64,000 nucleotides of DNA from Antennarius striatus (taxonomy: Eukaryota; Chordata; Actinopteri; Lophiiformes; Antennariidae): assembly GCF_040054535.1 (NCBI RefSeq), contig NC_090784.1, forward strand, positions 18,171,001 to 18,235,000. The letters run 5' to 3'. A program made the position numbers and the translations under genes. Shown here piece after piece: positions 1 through 11,774 of this stretch; within the stretch, counting starts at the first letter, position 1; each line of letters begins with the position of its first letter. A model generated the notes under the pieces. The model was not told the origin of the DNA and searched no databases. It saw only the letters and a list, made by a program, of their open reading frames with translations.

Positions 1-594
1 TGCGGCATGAGCATATGTAAAATCAGGTGGTGAAGCTTCATTTAACGGTAAGAAGACATTTGGTTTTAGCCATGTTTCACATAGAGCAATCATATCCAGG
101 CCATGCTGAAGAATTAAATCGTTCACAAGCAAGGCCTTCGATGACATTGATCTAATATTTAAAAGGCCAAATTGAAATGTGGTAGTGTCACTAACATGAT
201 TATTAGACGGTTTAACAGCTGAGGATGTATTAATCTTAATCAGATGCCGCGTCTCAATAAATCTGGGAGGTAAAGACCTATAAACACGATGTGATACAAT
301 AACTGGGATGCTTTCAGGTATAGAGTCTTGGATAACCTGATCAGGTGCTTCACTGAAAAGCACCTTGTCAGTGGTGATAAGAGCAGAAGTAAGATTCACA
401 TGGGTAATGTCCCGGGCCATTTTATTAAAAATCTGAGGGAAGGAGACAGTCTCAACGTCACTAACTATTCCATCAGTCTGATGGTTTCCTAGTCTAGACT
501 CCACAACCGCATCAACAACTACCCTAGCAGGCTCTCTAATCACCTGCAGCCCGAGCGCTGTATGGCTATTGTTAAAGACGCTGTAAGGCCCTGT
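1..594 (-). CDS. LINE ORF2, N-terminal part (endonuclease domain start), partial
   Basis: On the minus strand a frame offset by one from ORF1 is open from 594 (just after a TAG at 595-597) to the window edge, about 198 codons. The first ATG in it is at 418-420, giving 140 visible residues. About residues 80-140 read as the start of an apurinic-type endonuclease: a short strand with FGLLNIRSMSSKA, then LDMIALCETWLKP, where the Asn and the Glu of the ETWL motif are the usual metal-site residues. This matches the opening of ORF2 in fish L2/Rex/CR1 LINEs, whose ORF2 also carries reverse transcriptase. The overlap of about 23 bases with ORF1 and the lack of a nearby ATG suggest translation by reinitiation or frameshifting, or simply a start at 420. 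The domain is cut by the window edge. Confidence 0.85.
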
Positions 595-1441
595 CTATAT
601 TCCTGGATAATAGAGCTGCCCCTGCCCCAGTAGGATGCAGGCCGTCAGCTCTCAGCAGCTCGGGGCGGCCCCAGAAAGAAGGCCAGTTATCTACGAAGCC
701 TAAACCCTGTTCCCTACAGTAGCGCGCCAGCCAGCGGTTCAAAGCTGTTAGTCTGCTATAAGTCTCATCATTCCCCCGCACAGGCAAGAGGCCAGAGACT
801 ATTACTCGATGCCGACACATCTTCCTAGCGCAGTCCAGAGCCCTAACCAAGCTATTCTTTGTCACCTCTGACTGCCGGAGCCTAATGTCATTGGTGCCAA
901 CATGAATAATAATGTTCCTAGGTGTGTTGGTGGAGTGTTTCTGACTGCCCTTCTTCTCCCTAGCTGATGCCAGCACCCTGAGGTTAGCTTCAATGTCGGA
1001 AGCTCTGGCCCCTGGTATACAGCGTACTGTTGCTGGCGTCACTAGTCTAATATTGCGGGTAATGGAGTCGCCTATCACTAACGTGCTACTCTGTCTAGGC
1101 TGACCGGGTTTAGCCCCGCGGGCGGAAGAGGGGGAGGCCGGGGCCGAGGAAACCGGGCGAGCCGGGACCGCAGACCGGCCAGCCGCCGGGGGAGACGAGC
1201 GCAGACCGGTCCGCTTACCAGACCGCCGGCCCCGGCGGCTCCCCACCCACCGATCCACGGTGACAAACTGCGGAGCCACTGCCGACGAGGATAAACTATC
1301 ACTGGGCCTAACGGGCGTGCTAACATCCCGGCAGCTAACGCTAGCTGCAGTGTCCGTGCTAACTATGCTATCATTGTCAAAGTCAGGATTTGAATCAAGA
1401 ACCTTTTTGCTGTAAGGCGACAGATCAAAATATATGTCCAT
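572..1441 (-). CDS. LINE ORF1 with SGNH (GDSL-like) esterase domain
   Basis: A 289-residue protein. Residues 1-118 are low in recognisable structure, rich in Ser, Pro and Arg, and basic around residues 67-90, as expected of a nucleic-acid-binding leader. The esterase begins at residue 119. Block I reads LVIGDSI with the nucleophile Ser126, block III reads HVGTND with Asn184, and block V reads DGLHP with Asp266 and His269. The catalytic set is therefore complete. ORF1 proteins of CR1-like elements are known to carry such an esterase; its job in retrotransposition is thought to involve RNA or lipid handling and is not settled. The stop at 572-574 overlaps the open frame of ORF2. The start at 1441 is the first Met of the frame. 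This is transposon coding sequence, not a host gene, although such ORFs are often annotated as uncharacterised fish proteins. Confidence 0.85.
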   Translation of the reverse strand: MDIYFDLSPYSKKVLDSNPDFDNDSIVSTDTAASVSCRDVSTPVRPSDSLSSSAVAPQFVTVDRWVGSRRGRRSGKRTGLRSSPPAAGRSAVPARPVSSAPASPSSARGAKPGQPRQSSTLVIGDSITRNIRLVTPATVRCIPGARASDIEANLRVLASAREKKGSQKHSTNTPRNIIIHVGTNDIRLRQSEVTKNSLVRALDCARKMCRHRVIVSGLLPVRGNDETYSRLTALNRWLARYCREQGLGFVDNWPSFWGRPELLRADGLHPTGAGAALLSRNIDRALQRL

Positions 1442-2200
1442 GCTTGGGTGTACAATATGTAAATAGAATTAGCTTTCTTTGATTAGTTCAAATATTTAAT
1501 CTCCTTGCATTAAAATATTTGGAAAATGTAGTCATCAGTATGTCCAAAGTCTATTTTACCCACATGAGTTGCTGTTACTCCACATGTTGCCGTTTCTCCT
1601 CTTTATCCTGCCTGTCAAACAACAGCTTCTTAGCATGACTCCACTATGGCAGGAAAGAGTTTTAGGATTAATAGATTTATTTTCCCTCTGCAGAACCTCA
1701 GCAAGGAGGGAACTAAACCGTCTGACATTCACATGAGCTTTAAGAAAAACTTTGGAAATAGAATGGATTTTATTCCCCATGTCTTTATCTTTTCTTTCTT
1801 TCTTTCTTTTTTTTTTTACTCCCAATCTCATCAAAACCTTTCTGACATCAATTTCTGTATCTTTCCCATATGGCAATTCTACAAGAGCTTTAAAGTGTGG
1901 AACAGCCATAAAACACCTTTATATCTCTAACCTTTAACCCTTACACTTGAATGTGACCTAGAGGGGAACACTTCATGGCCAATATTATGAGTATTGTAAT
2001 AAAATACACTGGACAATTATCCGGTCTCTCCTTAAGTAGCTTCATTTCTTGTGTGGAACCAGTTTGTTCTCTACAAAATCTCTCCTCCAACTCTGTCTGT
2101 AACAAAGGCGTCTGGTGTCATCACTCGCGTCGCTTTTTGGATGACTCCTCACCGCTGGAGCATTTAACACCACCCTCGTGGGGGTATAAATGAATGCAAA
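1442..2200. other. Non-coding flank with an unassigned minus-strand ORF
   Basis: This stretch holds a CT-rich tract with a T run (1789-1819) and a minus-strand open frame of 117 codons (1909-1556) beginning MAVPHFKALVELPYG. The ORF has a lysine/arginine-rich middle created by the CT tract and matches no family I recognise. It may be the 5' leader of the neighbouring LINE, part of an older repeat, or chance. The rest has no coding signal. Confidence 0.4.
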
Positions 2201-3160
2201 GCAATAACAAACTACCCCCGAGAGACGTCAAATAAATGAGTTTCTATCACATTACAAGAGTCGGAGTATACTTGAGCAGCACCCCCACCCCACACCCCAC
2301 ACACCCCCCATCGCACCCCAAAAAATTACAGCAATAATGAATTAATCTCATTCACTCTTGGGATTTGTTTTAAACACCCATCAACATACTTCATTTGACG
2401 AGCGATAATGAGTAACCCTTGGACAGATCAAGGCTTCTCTGCATCAACTTGCACTTGGAAAACTTATTAATTCATTTTCCAAAAATGAAGGATCCTCCCG
2501 TCTCACGGCAACCCCCCCCCCCTCACGCCCCCTTTTTTTTTTAGTGACAATGAGGGCCCTTCCTCCTTCTTAGCTTCCCTAATGACACTCAGAGTGACAG
2601 AGAGACATCTTCTAGCGAGCCAACAAATGGCCCCCGCATCAGGACCGGAGGAATGGAGTACAGTGGTAGAACGCAGACACAGATGGATCAGTCGGCTTAT
2701 GTGAGGATAAACACAAGCGAGCTTGATTGCTAGCGCAGAGAGGGGCCATTACAGCGAATCCACACGCTAATCATAATGAATCACTTACTTATTAAACGTT
2801 AATTATGGCAGAAAATACATCCCCATGCAGGCAGGCAGGCAAGCAAGCAAAGCAAGCGAGGAGGCAGGCGATGGAGCCTGCCGCCATTCTTGGGTGGATG
2901 GGTGCGGGTGGTGGGGTGGGGGTACAGGAGGAGGCAAGGAGACCACGCTAATTTATTTCTATTTATTAATTTCCCTAATTAAAACAACAAGGCTGTGGAA
3001 TATAAGTGTTTTCTTTGGGTGAAACAAATGAAGGCCCTGGGAAAGCGATGTGAAATCAGGCGTGGCGCGGTGTAAACATTAAATCATGTGAAGTGATGGT
3101 GCTTGTTCAGCTGTTCATTATTGGAATAGCTTTATCCAACTGGGCTGCCCCCTCTTGCCA
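2200..3160. promoter_or_regulatory. Possible conserved non-coding element
   Basis: Between microsatellite-poor segments lies unique sequence with clustered homeodomain-type cores (aattaat at 2339, taatcataatgaatcac at 2769, aacgttaattatgg at 2796, ctaatttatttc at 2947). The part at 2700-2830 looks the most complex. No open frame of substance. Regulatory role is inferred only from composition and motif clustering. Confidence 0.3.
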
Positions 3161-3764
3161 CTTTTCATTGTTATTGTATGGCACGCATACAGCTATAACT
3201 CTGAGACGTGGATGGCAGATTGTATCATCATTCAGTGTATGTTTACTCGCCACACCAAAATAATAATAATACTAATAGTAAAAAACACAGTTCCTTGAAT
3301 GCATCCTGCTGAAACATCATGAAACCAAAGAGACGCTCCGTCCGTCTGGCTTGATTGTCAGATGTTTATAATTTTGCAGGGGCCTTCTACTGGACTTCCT
3401 TCCATTCTCTAAAATCCATTCATCCATTCATCGATCTTGTCCTCCTCCTTTTCCACCCTTTCTTCTCTCTCTCTCTTATATAGATTGAAAAAACTAAGGA
3501 AAAAAGTTTAAAAAAATTTTCCTTAATGTTGTCTTTTTTTTAGTTTGATAAATGTTAAAAGTTTAGATGTTTCTTTGTTCAGAAAACCCACAGCACGATT
3601 GCAAATCCTCTTTACATGCTCTTTTGGATTTTGTGTCAACGTGATTATTTTGTAATTTGACTTTTATGAATAAAGGTGATGTTAAAAATCAAAAATCTCT
3701 CTTTTCACTTTCTCTCTCTCTCTTCTGTTCTCTCTCTCTCCAGAATGGCCCACCTCAGCGGGTT

Positions 3765-4012
3765 GGGGGGGGGGGCGGTAATGGCGTTAATGCACAGTAA
3801 TACGGGCCAGATATTATAATCTCAACACTGTCAGATTGCGTTAGCCGCGGGAGACTGACGTGTCAATGCCACGGCGCGCAGGTGACGCGTGGGGCTCAGG
3901 AAGCGTGGCCCGGTAATCGCCCAATACAGACACATTTATTTTGGAGTTGAATATTTTCACAACGCTGCTTTGGCCACGGCGCAGCCTGTATTTAAGGGGT
4001 AACGTATGTCAG
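3765..4012. promoter_or_regulatory. Possible conserved non-coding element, CpG-containing
   Basis: About 250 bases of unique, CpG-containing sequence flanked by low-complexity DNA (a CT tract at 3706-3741 and a G run at 3766-3776). It mixes AT-rich homeodomain-like cores (gcgttaatgcacagtaatac) with GC-rich parts (ggcgcgcaggtgacgcgtgg) and an E-box-like caggtg. No coding frame fits. Such mixed composition is typical of vertebrate enhancers kept by selection; this is inference. Confidence 0.3.
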
Positions 4013-4938
4013 TTCCATCCGTCAGGAAAAAAGGCACCATATTTCATCTCTGACCAGGAGGTGTAACGTTTTTGGGTTTGTTTTGTAAATGCTTTTCTGT
4101 TTTTAAAGCAGTTTTTAATCCAGCAGCACTAGTTTAGCCAATCAAAAATGACATGTCGACTGATGATGAACTGAATGTGACTTGTATTTGAGAGAGACAC
4201 ACGTTTCATGTTTTAAAGGGATGAGGGGGTCACTCAACCCTGAGTGTATCTGTCTGTTGTGAAGGATCTGTTCTGAACCTGTTCTGTTCGCACCTCCTGG
4301 ATCATTTTTGGCCTTTTGTGAAAGCAATGGTAAGAGAAAATGATCCGTCCGTCATAAGGCGTTCCCCAGTTACGCTCTTGTGGGTGCACAGCTCGTCAGT
4401 GATTTATGCGTGTGTGTAATTGACTGTTAATAAAAAGTGTGTCCGGAGCGCATGTAATTGTGTGTTTTCAGGACTCGCCATGTGTGGGCTTGGTGTAATT
4501 GGGTGTTATCGATGTTGTGAGTGAATGTTGAGGTTGAAAGACCAAATGGACAGGTTACAGGGTGATTGCAGTTTGAAGAATGCCTTTAAAAGTACAATAC
4601 AAATATACTTTCTCGATGGCTTAAAGGACGGAATTCTTTTTAATGGATCTGGATTATTGTTATATTGATTTTCTCACCATGTCACAGGATGCGGGACACA
4701 TCTCATTAGCATCAAACACCTTTATGCTGCATGCACGTTTTAGTTTTAGTTTTAGTTTTAGTTTTTTTTACATGATTGCATGAGCAATAATGAATACAAA
4801 AGGTGGACGTAAAATTGTGTAATTTCTTACTGCTGTATGCTGAATTTGTGCATATATAAATACGTATATACTTAAGTTTAATTTTCTTATATTTGCTTGT
4901 GCGAATTGCATGTTCAAGGTGGGATTATATAGAATAGG
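4013..4938. other. Unique non-coding sequence
   Basis: No coding frame or RNA gene recognised. It contains a short (ttttag) repeat run at 4738-4766. Confidence 0.5.
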
Positions 4939-4956
4939 TGCGTGTGTGTGTGTGTA

Positions 4957-5012
<56 letters not shown>
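4939..5012. repeat. (TG)n microsatellite
   Basis: TG/GT repeat with one interruption (tatttg) near 4955. Confidence 0.97.
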
Positions 5013-5013
<1 letters not shown>

Positions 5014-5141
5014 TGTGGTGCGGGTGCTGTTTAATTGATGTGGGCTGGCCATCGATCCCTCCCGCCCAGCCTAATGAAGGCCTGATTGGTTTGTGAGGGC
5101 TGGCTGGTTCTGCTTAGCTGCCTCTGCCTGCTGCCCCGGCT

Positions 5142-5247
<106 letters not shown>

Positions 5248-5968
5248 AATTCAGCATCATTCTTCTCTTTCTCTCTGGGCCACATGCTTCTGTCTCCCTC
5301 TTTACATTTCTGCTTTTACCTTCTTTTTGTCTTACTGTCTTCTTGCCCATTCTCTTCTTTGCTCTATATAATGGCGTCCCTTCTGCAGCAGAATCCTTAA
5401 AATTACAACTGGATTCCCCATAATTTACAACGGGGTGCTTCAGTTGCTGATAATGAAAACTCTCTTGGAGAAATTTCAAGATACAACGTTCGGCGATCCA
5501 TCAGCTTTGGTGCTCTCTTGTGCTCAAATGTGACCCTGGCTGCAAAAAAAAAAAAAATCACTGCCATTTTGATCAGTTTGAAAAACTTGGGTGCTTAAGT
5601 GTGATTGTAATGAGTGAAATCGTGCTGAACACACACCCACGTGTGGCTATCAGGCGGTCTTGTAGAACACGTGAATCCTGTTTTGTTCTTCGACGTGACT
5701 GGATGTCTCTTTTCTTGTCTCCGTCACTGTCCGGGTGGTGTCGGTGTCTCTGCCAGCCTTCGTCTGTCAACCAGCGTGCGATCCAGTCAGTCATACGTCG
5801 CCGTGCTTCTCCCGTCATGGCAGCAGCCCATAAACGCCTTCTCCTGTCGGTCAGCTCACCGCAGACAGGTATTACACCGCCCTGTTAATGGCTTTGTCAG
5901 ATGGCCTTTTCACACAGCCAGTCACAACGGATCCCTGAGTGTGTGTCTGCATGTGTGTACCTCGTGCA

Positions 5969-5971
<3 letters not shown>

Positions 5972-6049
<78 letters not shown>
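5972..6049. repeat. (GT)n microsatellite, about 39 units
   Basis: Perfect GT repeat. Confidence 0.98.
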
Positions 6050-6051
<2 letters not shown>

Positions 6052-6383
6052 CAGTCACAGGTATTAAGAATTGGTTCAGGAAATAAAAGGCTACCTGAGT
6101 TGCTTTTCGTTCAGGCAGCGGAGCGATCGTTCCAATCTGTCACTGCCTGTCATCCAGCCTGAGCATCAGGCTCAATAATCCGTCTGATGCGCGTTGTTTC
6201 ATTGGAAGACAAGTGCTGGCAAAATCCTGAAAAATCCACTCAGCAAACAAAATCTCATAAATCAAAGCGTACATTTTTGCAATCCATTGCCTCAATGTCA
6301 TTAACAAATGCTGGCCTGTTCTACGCACAGATTCACGTGCCAACAGTGATACACACTAAATCTGAGCCAAAAAGATGATGCAG

Positions 6384-6468
6384 ATACTATACTATACTAT
6401 ACTATACTATACTATACTATACTATACTATACTATACTATACTATACTATACTATATTGTACTATACA
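6384..6468. repeat. (ACTAT)n pentanucleotide tandem repeat
   Basis: About 16 copies of a five-base unit, degenerating at the right end (actatattgtactata). Confidence 0.97.
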
Positions 6469-6469
6469 T

Positions 6470-7972
6470 ACTCCCCACAAAATGACATTTACCATCATGT
6501 TTCAGCTGTTATTTGATGTTTACTAAAAAAACAAAAATTGATGTTGCTCTTAATAACTACTAACCTAATAATGATTCCAATGTGATTTTAGTATTCAGTG
6601 TTAGGTTTTCATGGTTATGGAGTCGTATGATGAGGGTCAAACCATCATGTGAAAGCTGCTGCATATGCACTGATGCATGGGCAAACTGAGCTGCCTTAAT
6701 GGTTCACTCTCTTGAGTGCTGTCTATCTTAAAACATATTAGAATGATGCTAATAACCGCCCTAATAAATCTATAAATAAATAATAATTTGATTGCAGTTG
6801 TTGGAGCTTGATTTCAATTTTCTGGTTTATACACGATGATGACTATTTATGGAACTACAAATGCCTGTTGTGGAAGTAGATAAGCCATATGTGGCTCTGG
6901 TTCTTCATATGGTTTTGTTTTTTGAACGCGTCCACCAATGAGAGGACTTGTGTTTGTTCATCGGATTGTCGGCAAAATGGTGATGGTTTTGGTAGAGGTA
7001 TGTGCTCTGAGTGCTTTTTGGACAACGCTGACAATAAGAAAAATATGGAATATTGACAGCAGGAATCCTTGAGGACAGAAGGCTCTCACAAATAGTTGTA
7101 TAAAATGAAATAATTCTCCCCAGTCTGTATTAAAATTCAACATACTTCATAACTGTTCACATTTCAACTGTTGCCATTTCAGAGTAGAAGCATTGAGCAG
7201 CCGACGGCGCTCTGATCGAACTCCTTTCCAACCTGTGGTGCGTCTTTATTTCACATCTCTCCACCCGTTACAGTAGCACACCTTTGGTCTCATATAGCAC
7301 AGACTTTACCTCGCCAACAAATACACAACAACAGCATACACTGTGATAAGTGGTGTGTGTTTACAGCTTGTTCATTTCCACTCTCCAACTCTCAGCAGAG
7401 GAAAAAACCTGGCGAGAGTGGGAATAAAGAGAGAGAAGGGTAGAAACATTGGGGAGAGGGAAGGGGCTATCGGAAAGGAGAGGGAGGGCTTGTGGGGAGT
7501 GTTTTTGTCCTGGAGAGAAATAGCCCTCTAGGTTGTAATTGGAGGTAGAGAGAGAGAGAGAGAGAGAAAGGGAGTGAGGGAGGAAGAGACAGGAGAAATT
7601 GCTTGGCTGGGGCTGTGTGGGATGATAGTGTTTTTGACAGGTAAATAAGGCTGTGATTGTCGACAGTTACACTGCACCTCGCTGACCCTCACACACCGGC
7701 CTCCTCCATCTATATTTCACTCTGACACACATGCTGACTCTCTGCCTCTTTACTGACACACATGCATTCACGCACGCACACACACACACGCATGGAAAAA
7801 AAACGTTCACACGGCAACGCCATCATAACTCACACGCGTGTTAATGTGGTATTAAATGCATGTGTTTACAAAGAGGAAGGAGACCACTCCTCTTGGCAAT
7901 AATAAGACAACTGCAACTTCTCTTTATTCTATTTGTTGAAAGTGTTTGACACAACATAAGAGTATGTCAGCT
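6470..7972. other. Non-coding sequence with short GA tract
   Basis: No coding frame recognised. It includes a purine-rich block at 7395-7600 with a (GA)n tract at 7549-7567 and short CA runs near 7779. Confidence 0.5.
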
Positions 7973-7973
7973 G

Positions 7974-8129
<156 letters not shown>

Positions 8130-8324
8130 ACTATAATGCTGTCTCTGCAACACCACCAGTGGTATCTCCTCTTCCTACTCTCTTTCCCCCTTCCTTCCAT
8201 CTTCCCATTCTCTTTTATCAAGTCAACAGCCGTCTCCCCCTCCCCTCCCGCCTGCCCTTGCCTCTCCCTCTCTCTCTTTCTCTCTCTCTCCCTCTCTCAC
8301 TTCAATCTCAAGTGTTTTCAATTT

Positions 8325-8590
8325 TATTCTAGAGTGGAATTAACTACCCCCGATGTCAAATTGCCGACGAAATCGATAATAATATCTTTACAAAAGAGGA
8401 TATTCCAGTCTCTCGCGTCGGCTTTTGAAAAATGGAAAATTTAGCCGAGATTGATTCATTAGTTGACACGTTATAGGACGGTATAAGTATTGATCGCGGC
8501 CTGTCATGTCCCATCTCGGCTAATCGAAGCTGAGGCGCTCTGTCGATGGGCGCATTTTTCATAATTCCGTCGCCGGGGAGAGAGACCAGC
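8325..8590. promoter_or_regulatory. Strong candidate conserved non-coding element
   Basis: A 260-base island of high-complexity, CpG-containing sequence between a CT-rich tract (8230-8300) and a purine-rich block (8580-9060). It contains many CGAT-type words (atcgataataatatc near 8372, attgatcgcggcc near 8490, gctaatcgaagc near 8518, tctgtcgatgggcgc near 8540). Minus- and plus-strand frames carry stops or no family signal. Its contrast with both flanks makes it one of the best enhancer candidates in the window; conservation was not tested. Confidence 0.4.
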
Positions 8591-9120
8591 CGGCAGAGGC
8601 GACTGCAAGGCACAGGGAGAAAAGAGGAGAGTATAGGGGGCAGGAGAAAGATAGACGGGGGGAGAGAGATGACTTTGGAGGGGAAATAGGTTGGGGGTAA
8701 AGAGTGGAAGAGTGAGAAATAGAGTGAAAAAGAGGCATGGGGTAAAAAGGGAGGGATCGAGTTTGTGTGGATGTGCGTGTGCGTGTGCGTGTGCGCGCTT
8801 TCCTGTGCGTCCGCAGCCCGGAGGCCTCGGGGTGAGGCAGAGAGGGAACCACGGAGAAGGTTATGTTAATGGTGCAGGTATTGGGGCGTAGATAATTAAT
8901 GCATTAACTAATTAAAGTCAAACGGGGGAGATAACGAGGTGAAGGGAAGTATGTAAGGAAAAAGGAGGAAAGATGTGGAGAGAGGAGAATTAGGAGGACA
9001 ACAGGAGGAAAATGGGTTTTAATGGCGAGCGAGGAGATGCGGAGAAGTGTGGAGAAAAAAAAAAGATGAGAAAGAGGTGTTGGGTGGTGGTGGTGGTGGT
9101 GGTGGTGGGGAGGAGAGATC
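8580..9120. repeat. Purine-rich block with (GGT)n tract
   Basis: The plus strand is strongly G/A biased for over 500 bases, with a (GGT)n run at 9083-9110 and GTGCGT repeats at 8771-8798. Long S/F/P-rich open frames on the minus strand are by-products of this bias. Confidence 0.85.
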
Positions 9121-9939
9121 GAGACGTGGAGGGTGTGGAGGGTGAAATAAATAGAAATTGAATGGCTTGGGTGCAAGCAGACAGAAGTTCTGAGGCGGAA
9201 AAAAATATAAAGAGAGAAGACACAACGACAATGATGGAGAAACTTTTGATAGTTGTGCAATTCATTTGGAAAGTTGGCATTGGACTTATCAGTCCAACAT
9301 AATGCCCCTCCTCTGGCAGTCTTGTCACGAATTCAGCACAAATCCAGGGGCCCTGTCAATCAACAAAAGGAGGTTGTTGCAAAGGAATGGAGTCTACCTG
9401 TTTGTCTTTGGATAATGTCTGAATTTCCCCCCCCCCACCCCCCACCCCCACACACACACATTTCATTGTCCCCTGTTGGACATATAGCACAAGAAAGGTC
9501 ATCATATTACACAGGAGTTTCTGGAAATAAATGAGAAAATGATGCACCTTTCACTTTCAGACCAGCTATTGTCCCGGCAAATTATAGCTCGCCATATGTT
9601 CCACTGATCCCCAAATGTTTCACAAAGTTATGTATTCATGCATCCACCATAAACTAATGGTATATTAAAAAAAAAAAAGATCTGACAATACAACCCATTC
9701 CCAAAAACAGACCCTTATCACCTCTGGAGTTGTTCCTTCGCTCTTTTTCTGCCTTTTATACACAATTATCCAGAACCTATGAACAGAATTTGATGTTCTT
9801 TCTTTCTCTCTGTTTGATAGATGAGACGTCGGACAAGGAAACCCTACGTTTGATGCAGATCCCGTGAAACGCCTTGTTCAAAGTTCTCTCCCTGTGTGAG
9901 GGAGTCCAGTCAAGATGACCTGCACCTTCAAATCTCCTA

Positions 9940-9953
9940 CCAGCAGAGGGCAC
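9940..9953 (+). promoter_or_regulatory. CTCF-like motif
   Basis: ccagcagagggcac fits the vertebrate CTCF core (CCASYAGRGGGCRC) at every position. Orientation is forward on the plus strand. Binding is not shown by sequence alone. Confidence 0.45.
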
Positions 9954-10637
9954 CAGTCTCCCCTTGAGGTAAGCTCCATTACAGAGTTGTTTAGAAAACA
10001 CAACATATTCAAATGATATAATATGAGTTCAATAATTGTCTTTGTGGGCATGTTGTGTTTTAAAAACAGACACACGTATGCGCACGACTTTGCCCGTAGC
10101 TCCAGTGAGTCTTCGCTTCGACAGCGAAAGCGTCGGGAATCTCAGTCCCATCATTGATTTTGATAAACTAACATGCTTGGTGTGAGGAAGTCCTCTTGCA
10201 TGGAGAGAAAATGGGAGTGTGTCCGAGAAGCCACCCCCAAATCAGCTATGATAAAAGTGGAGCTGAAATTGGTTGTGGGATGGAATCAAGAGAAATGAGA
10301 TACACCAAATTAGAAGAGATTGGCTTGATGGACTTGGATTAGAAGGAAAAGAGGTGTATAGGGAGGGGATGACGAGAAAAGGAGGAGAGAGAGTGAGTGC
10401 ATATGTGGAAGATGGGGAGAAATGAAGGGGAGGGGGGGGGGGTCTTGGTACTTGGCAGTCTCTGGGTATCTCAGGTTCTCTCCGGCCGGGAAAGCGGTCG
10501 ATATTTAATTGTTATTGCTAGCATGGAACGCACGGAAGCGGGGCCTGTACGAAAATTTCTCATTTATTTGGTATTCTTGTTTTCTCTCCTTTTCCTCCTT
10601 CCACCCGTCGCTTTTCTGCGCGGGGCGCGCACGCATT

Positions 10638-10751
<114 letters not shown>

Positions 10752-10939
10752 CAAATAGTGAAAGGGGACGAGATGCTTGGATGGAATCTGAAGGGGGACA
10801 AAACAGCGCGTCCTCCTCTCCTAAGTTTAGTTTCTGTCCCCAGACACATCATATCCACCCTCTATCACCTCCACACTGCCCCCACCCCAACCGTCTTTAC
10901 CCCCCACCCCCCACCCACCCTTCACTCCATCGACCCCCA

Positions 10940-11160
10940 CCTGTCCAAAATGAAAAATACGTCATTTTCATCAAACGTCCAACCAAATATTATCTACACT
11001 CCATTCCCAAAGATCGAATCTTATTTAGGGGCGGCGGGATTCGCCATCTGTTTTCAAATTTCATTCCTCCATGAACTTTATTTTCCTTCGACTTTGGACA
11101 AAATTATAACCCGATCGATCCGCTTTCTGGCCACCACCCGTCTACATATATTGTCCTTGT
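10940..11160. promoter_or_regulatory. Possible conserved non-coding or promoter-proximal element
   Basis: Unique sequence after a C-rich stretch, with words such as aaaaatacgtcattttcatc (CRE-like tacgtca), atcttatttaggggcggcgggattcgcc and aacccgatcgatccgc. It lies directly upstream of the exon-like segment at 11181-11772. Confidence 0.28.
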
Positions 11161-11180
11161 GCGGTCTCTTCTCTGTGCAG

Positions 11181-11772
11181 GTCAATTGTGTGTCTCACGT
11201 CCACAGGAACACGTGAAAACCAGTCAGCAGCTGATAGAAACTCAGGTGCAGCCAGGTTTAGTGTGGGGTGGAGGTTCAGGCTCAGCACCATCTCCTCCTC
11301 CGTTCCCCTTCCCTCTGACAGCCCTCCCTGCGCCCGGATCTGTCCCCTTATTCGCGCGTCCCCCTCTCACACCCGCCGCTCTCTCCTTACTTTCTGTTTT
11401 TGGCAACGTCGCCCAAGTAAATTGCCTCCTACCGATTTCGGACATTAACCGGTTGCGGTGGAGTTTATTCCGTCAACTTTTTTTTTTTTTTGTCGCTCCG
11501 AGGACAACTTTTCTCTCACCACATCTGTCCTGCGCGTCGTCCCCCCCCCCCATCGTCTCGCTCGTCTTGATCTTTCTTCTCTTCCTCATTAAAACACTGC
11601 GAGTCATAAATCACACCAGCCTAACTCTTCACCGATGTAATTTAATGCGGGAGGGGGGAAGGATGCGTGGTCCGATCTGTTAAACTGCACAGATTATCAT
11701 CCGTCCTCTCGCACGTCAACAGGATTCCAAGTGAGAGCTGCTGGTCAAGTCGATGAAGGAGCATCGGTGAAG
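11181..11772 (+). other. Exon-like segment or first exon with a perfect donor
   Basis: The right edge, gtgaag followed by gtaagc at 11773, is close to the ideal splice donor. The left edge could be the acceptor ctctgtgcag at 11171-11180, or the segment could be a first exon starting anywhere downstream. It holds no long frame of recognisable protein, so any transcript would use it as untranslated or non-coding RNA sequence. CpG content rises just downstream (11885-11945). It is one of several candidates for an upstream exon of erfl. Confidence 0.25.
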
Positions 11773-11774
11773 GT

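Larger units (their letters stand above)
1..1441 (-). mobile_element. 5' part of a CR1/L2/Rex-type LINE retrotransposon
   Basis: Read on the minus strand, this block has the order of a CR1-superfamily non-LTR retrotransposon: a GC-rich ORF1 with an SGNH esterase domain (1441 down to 572), then a second open frame that enters an endonuclease/exonuclease/phosphatase domain and runs off the left edge. The reverse transcriptase half would lie outside the window. Both frames are free of internal stops here, so this copy is young or little decayed. The exact 5' end on the right side cannot be fixed without the family consensus; the untranslated leader may extend a few hundred bases beyond 1441. Family placement (CR1/L2/Rex rather than RTE or L1) rests on the esterase ORF1 and the style of the endonuclease start. 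Confidence 0.85.

Noticed and set aside
3148..3165. Third CTCF-like site on the minus strand
   Set aside because: The core has mismatches at the first positions; weaker than the two reported.
6384..6468. Short regular repeats as a possible CRISPR-like array
   Set aside because: Units are five bases with no spacers; this is a simple tandem repeat in an animal genome.
11159..11683. 174-codon plus-strand ORF
   Set aside because: Pyrimidine-rich composition gives a Pro/Leu/Ser reading without any domain.
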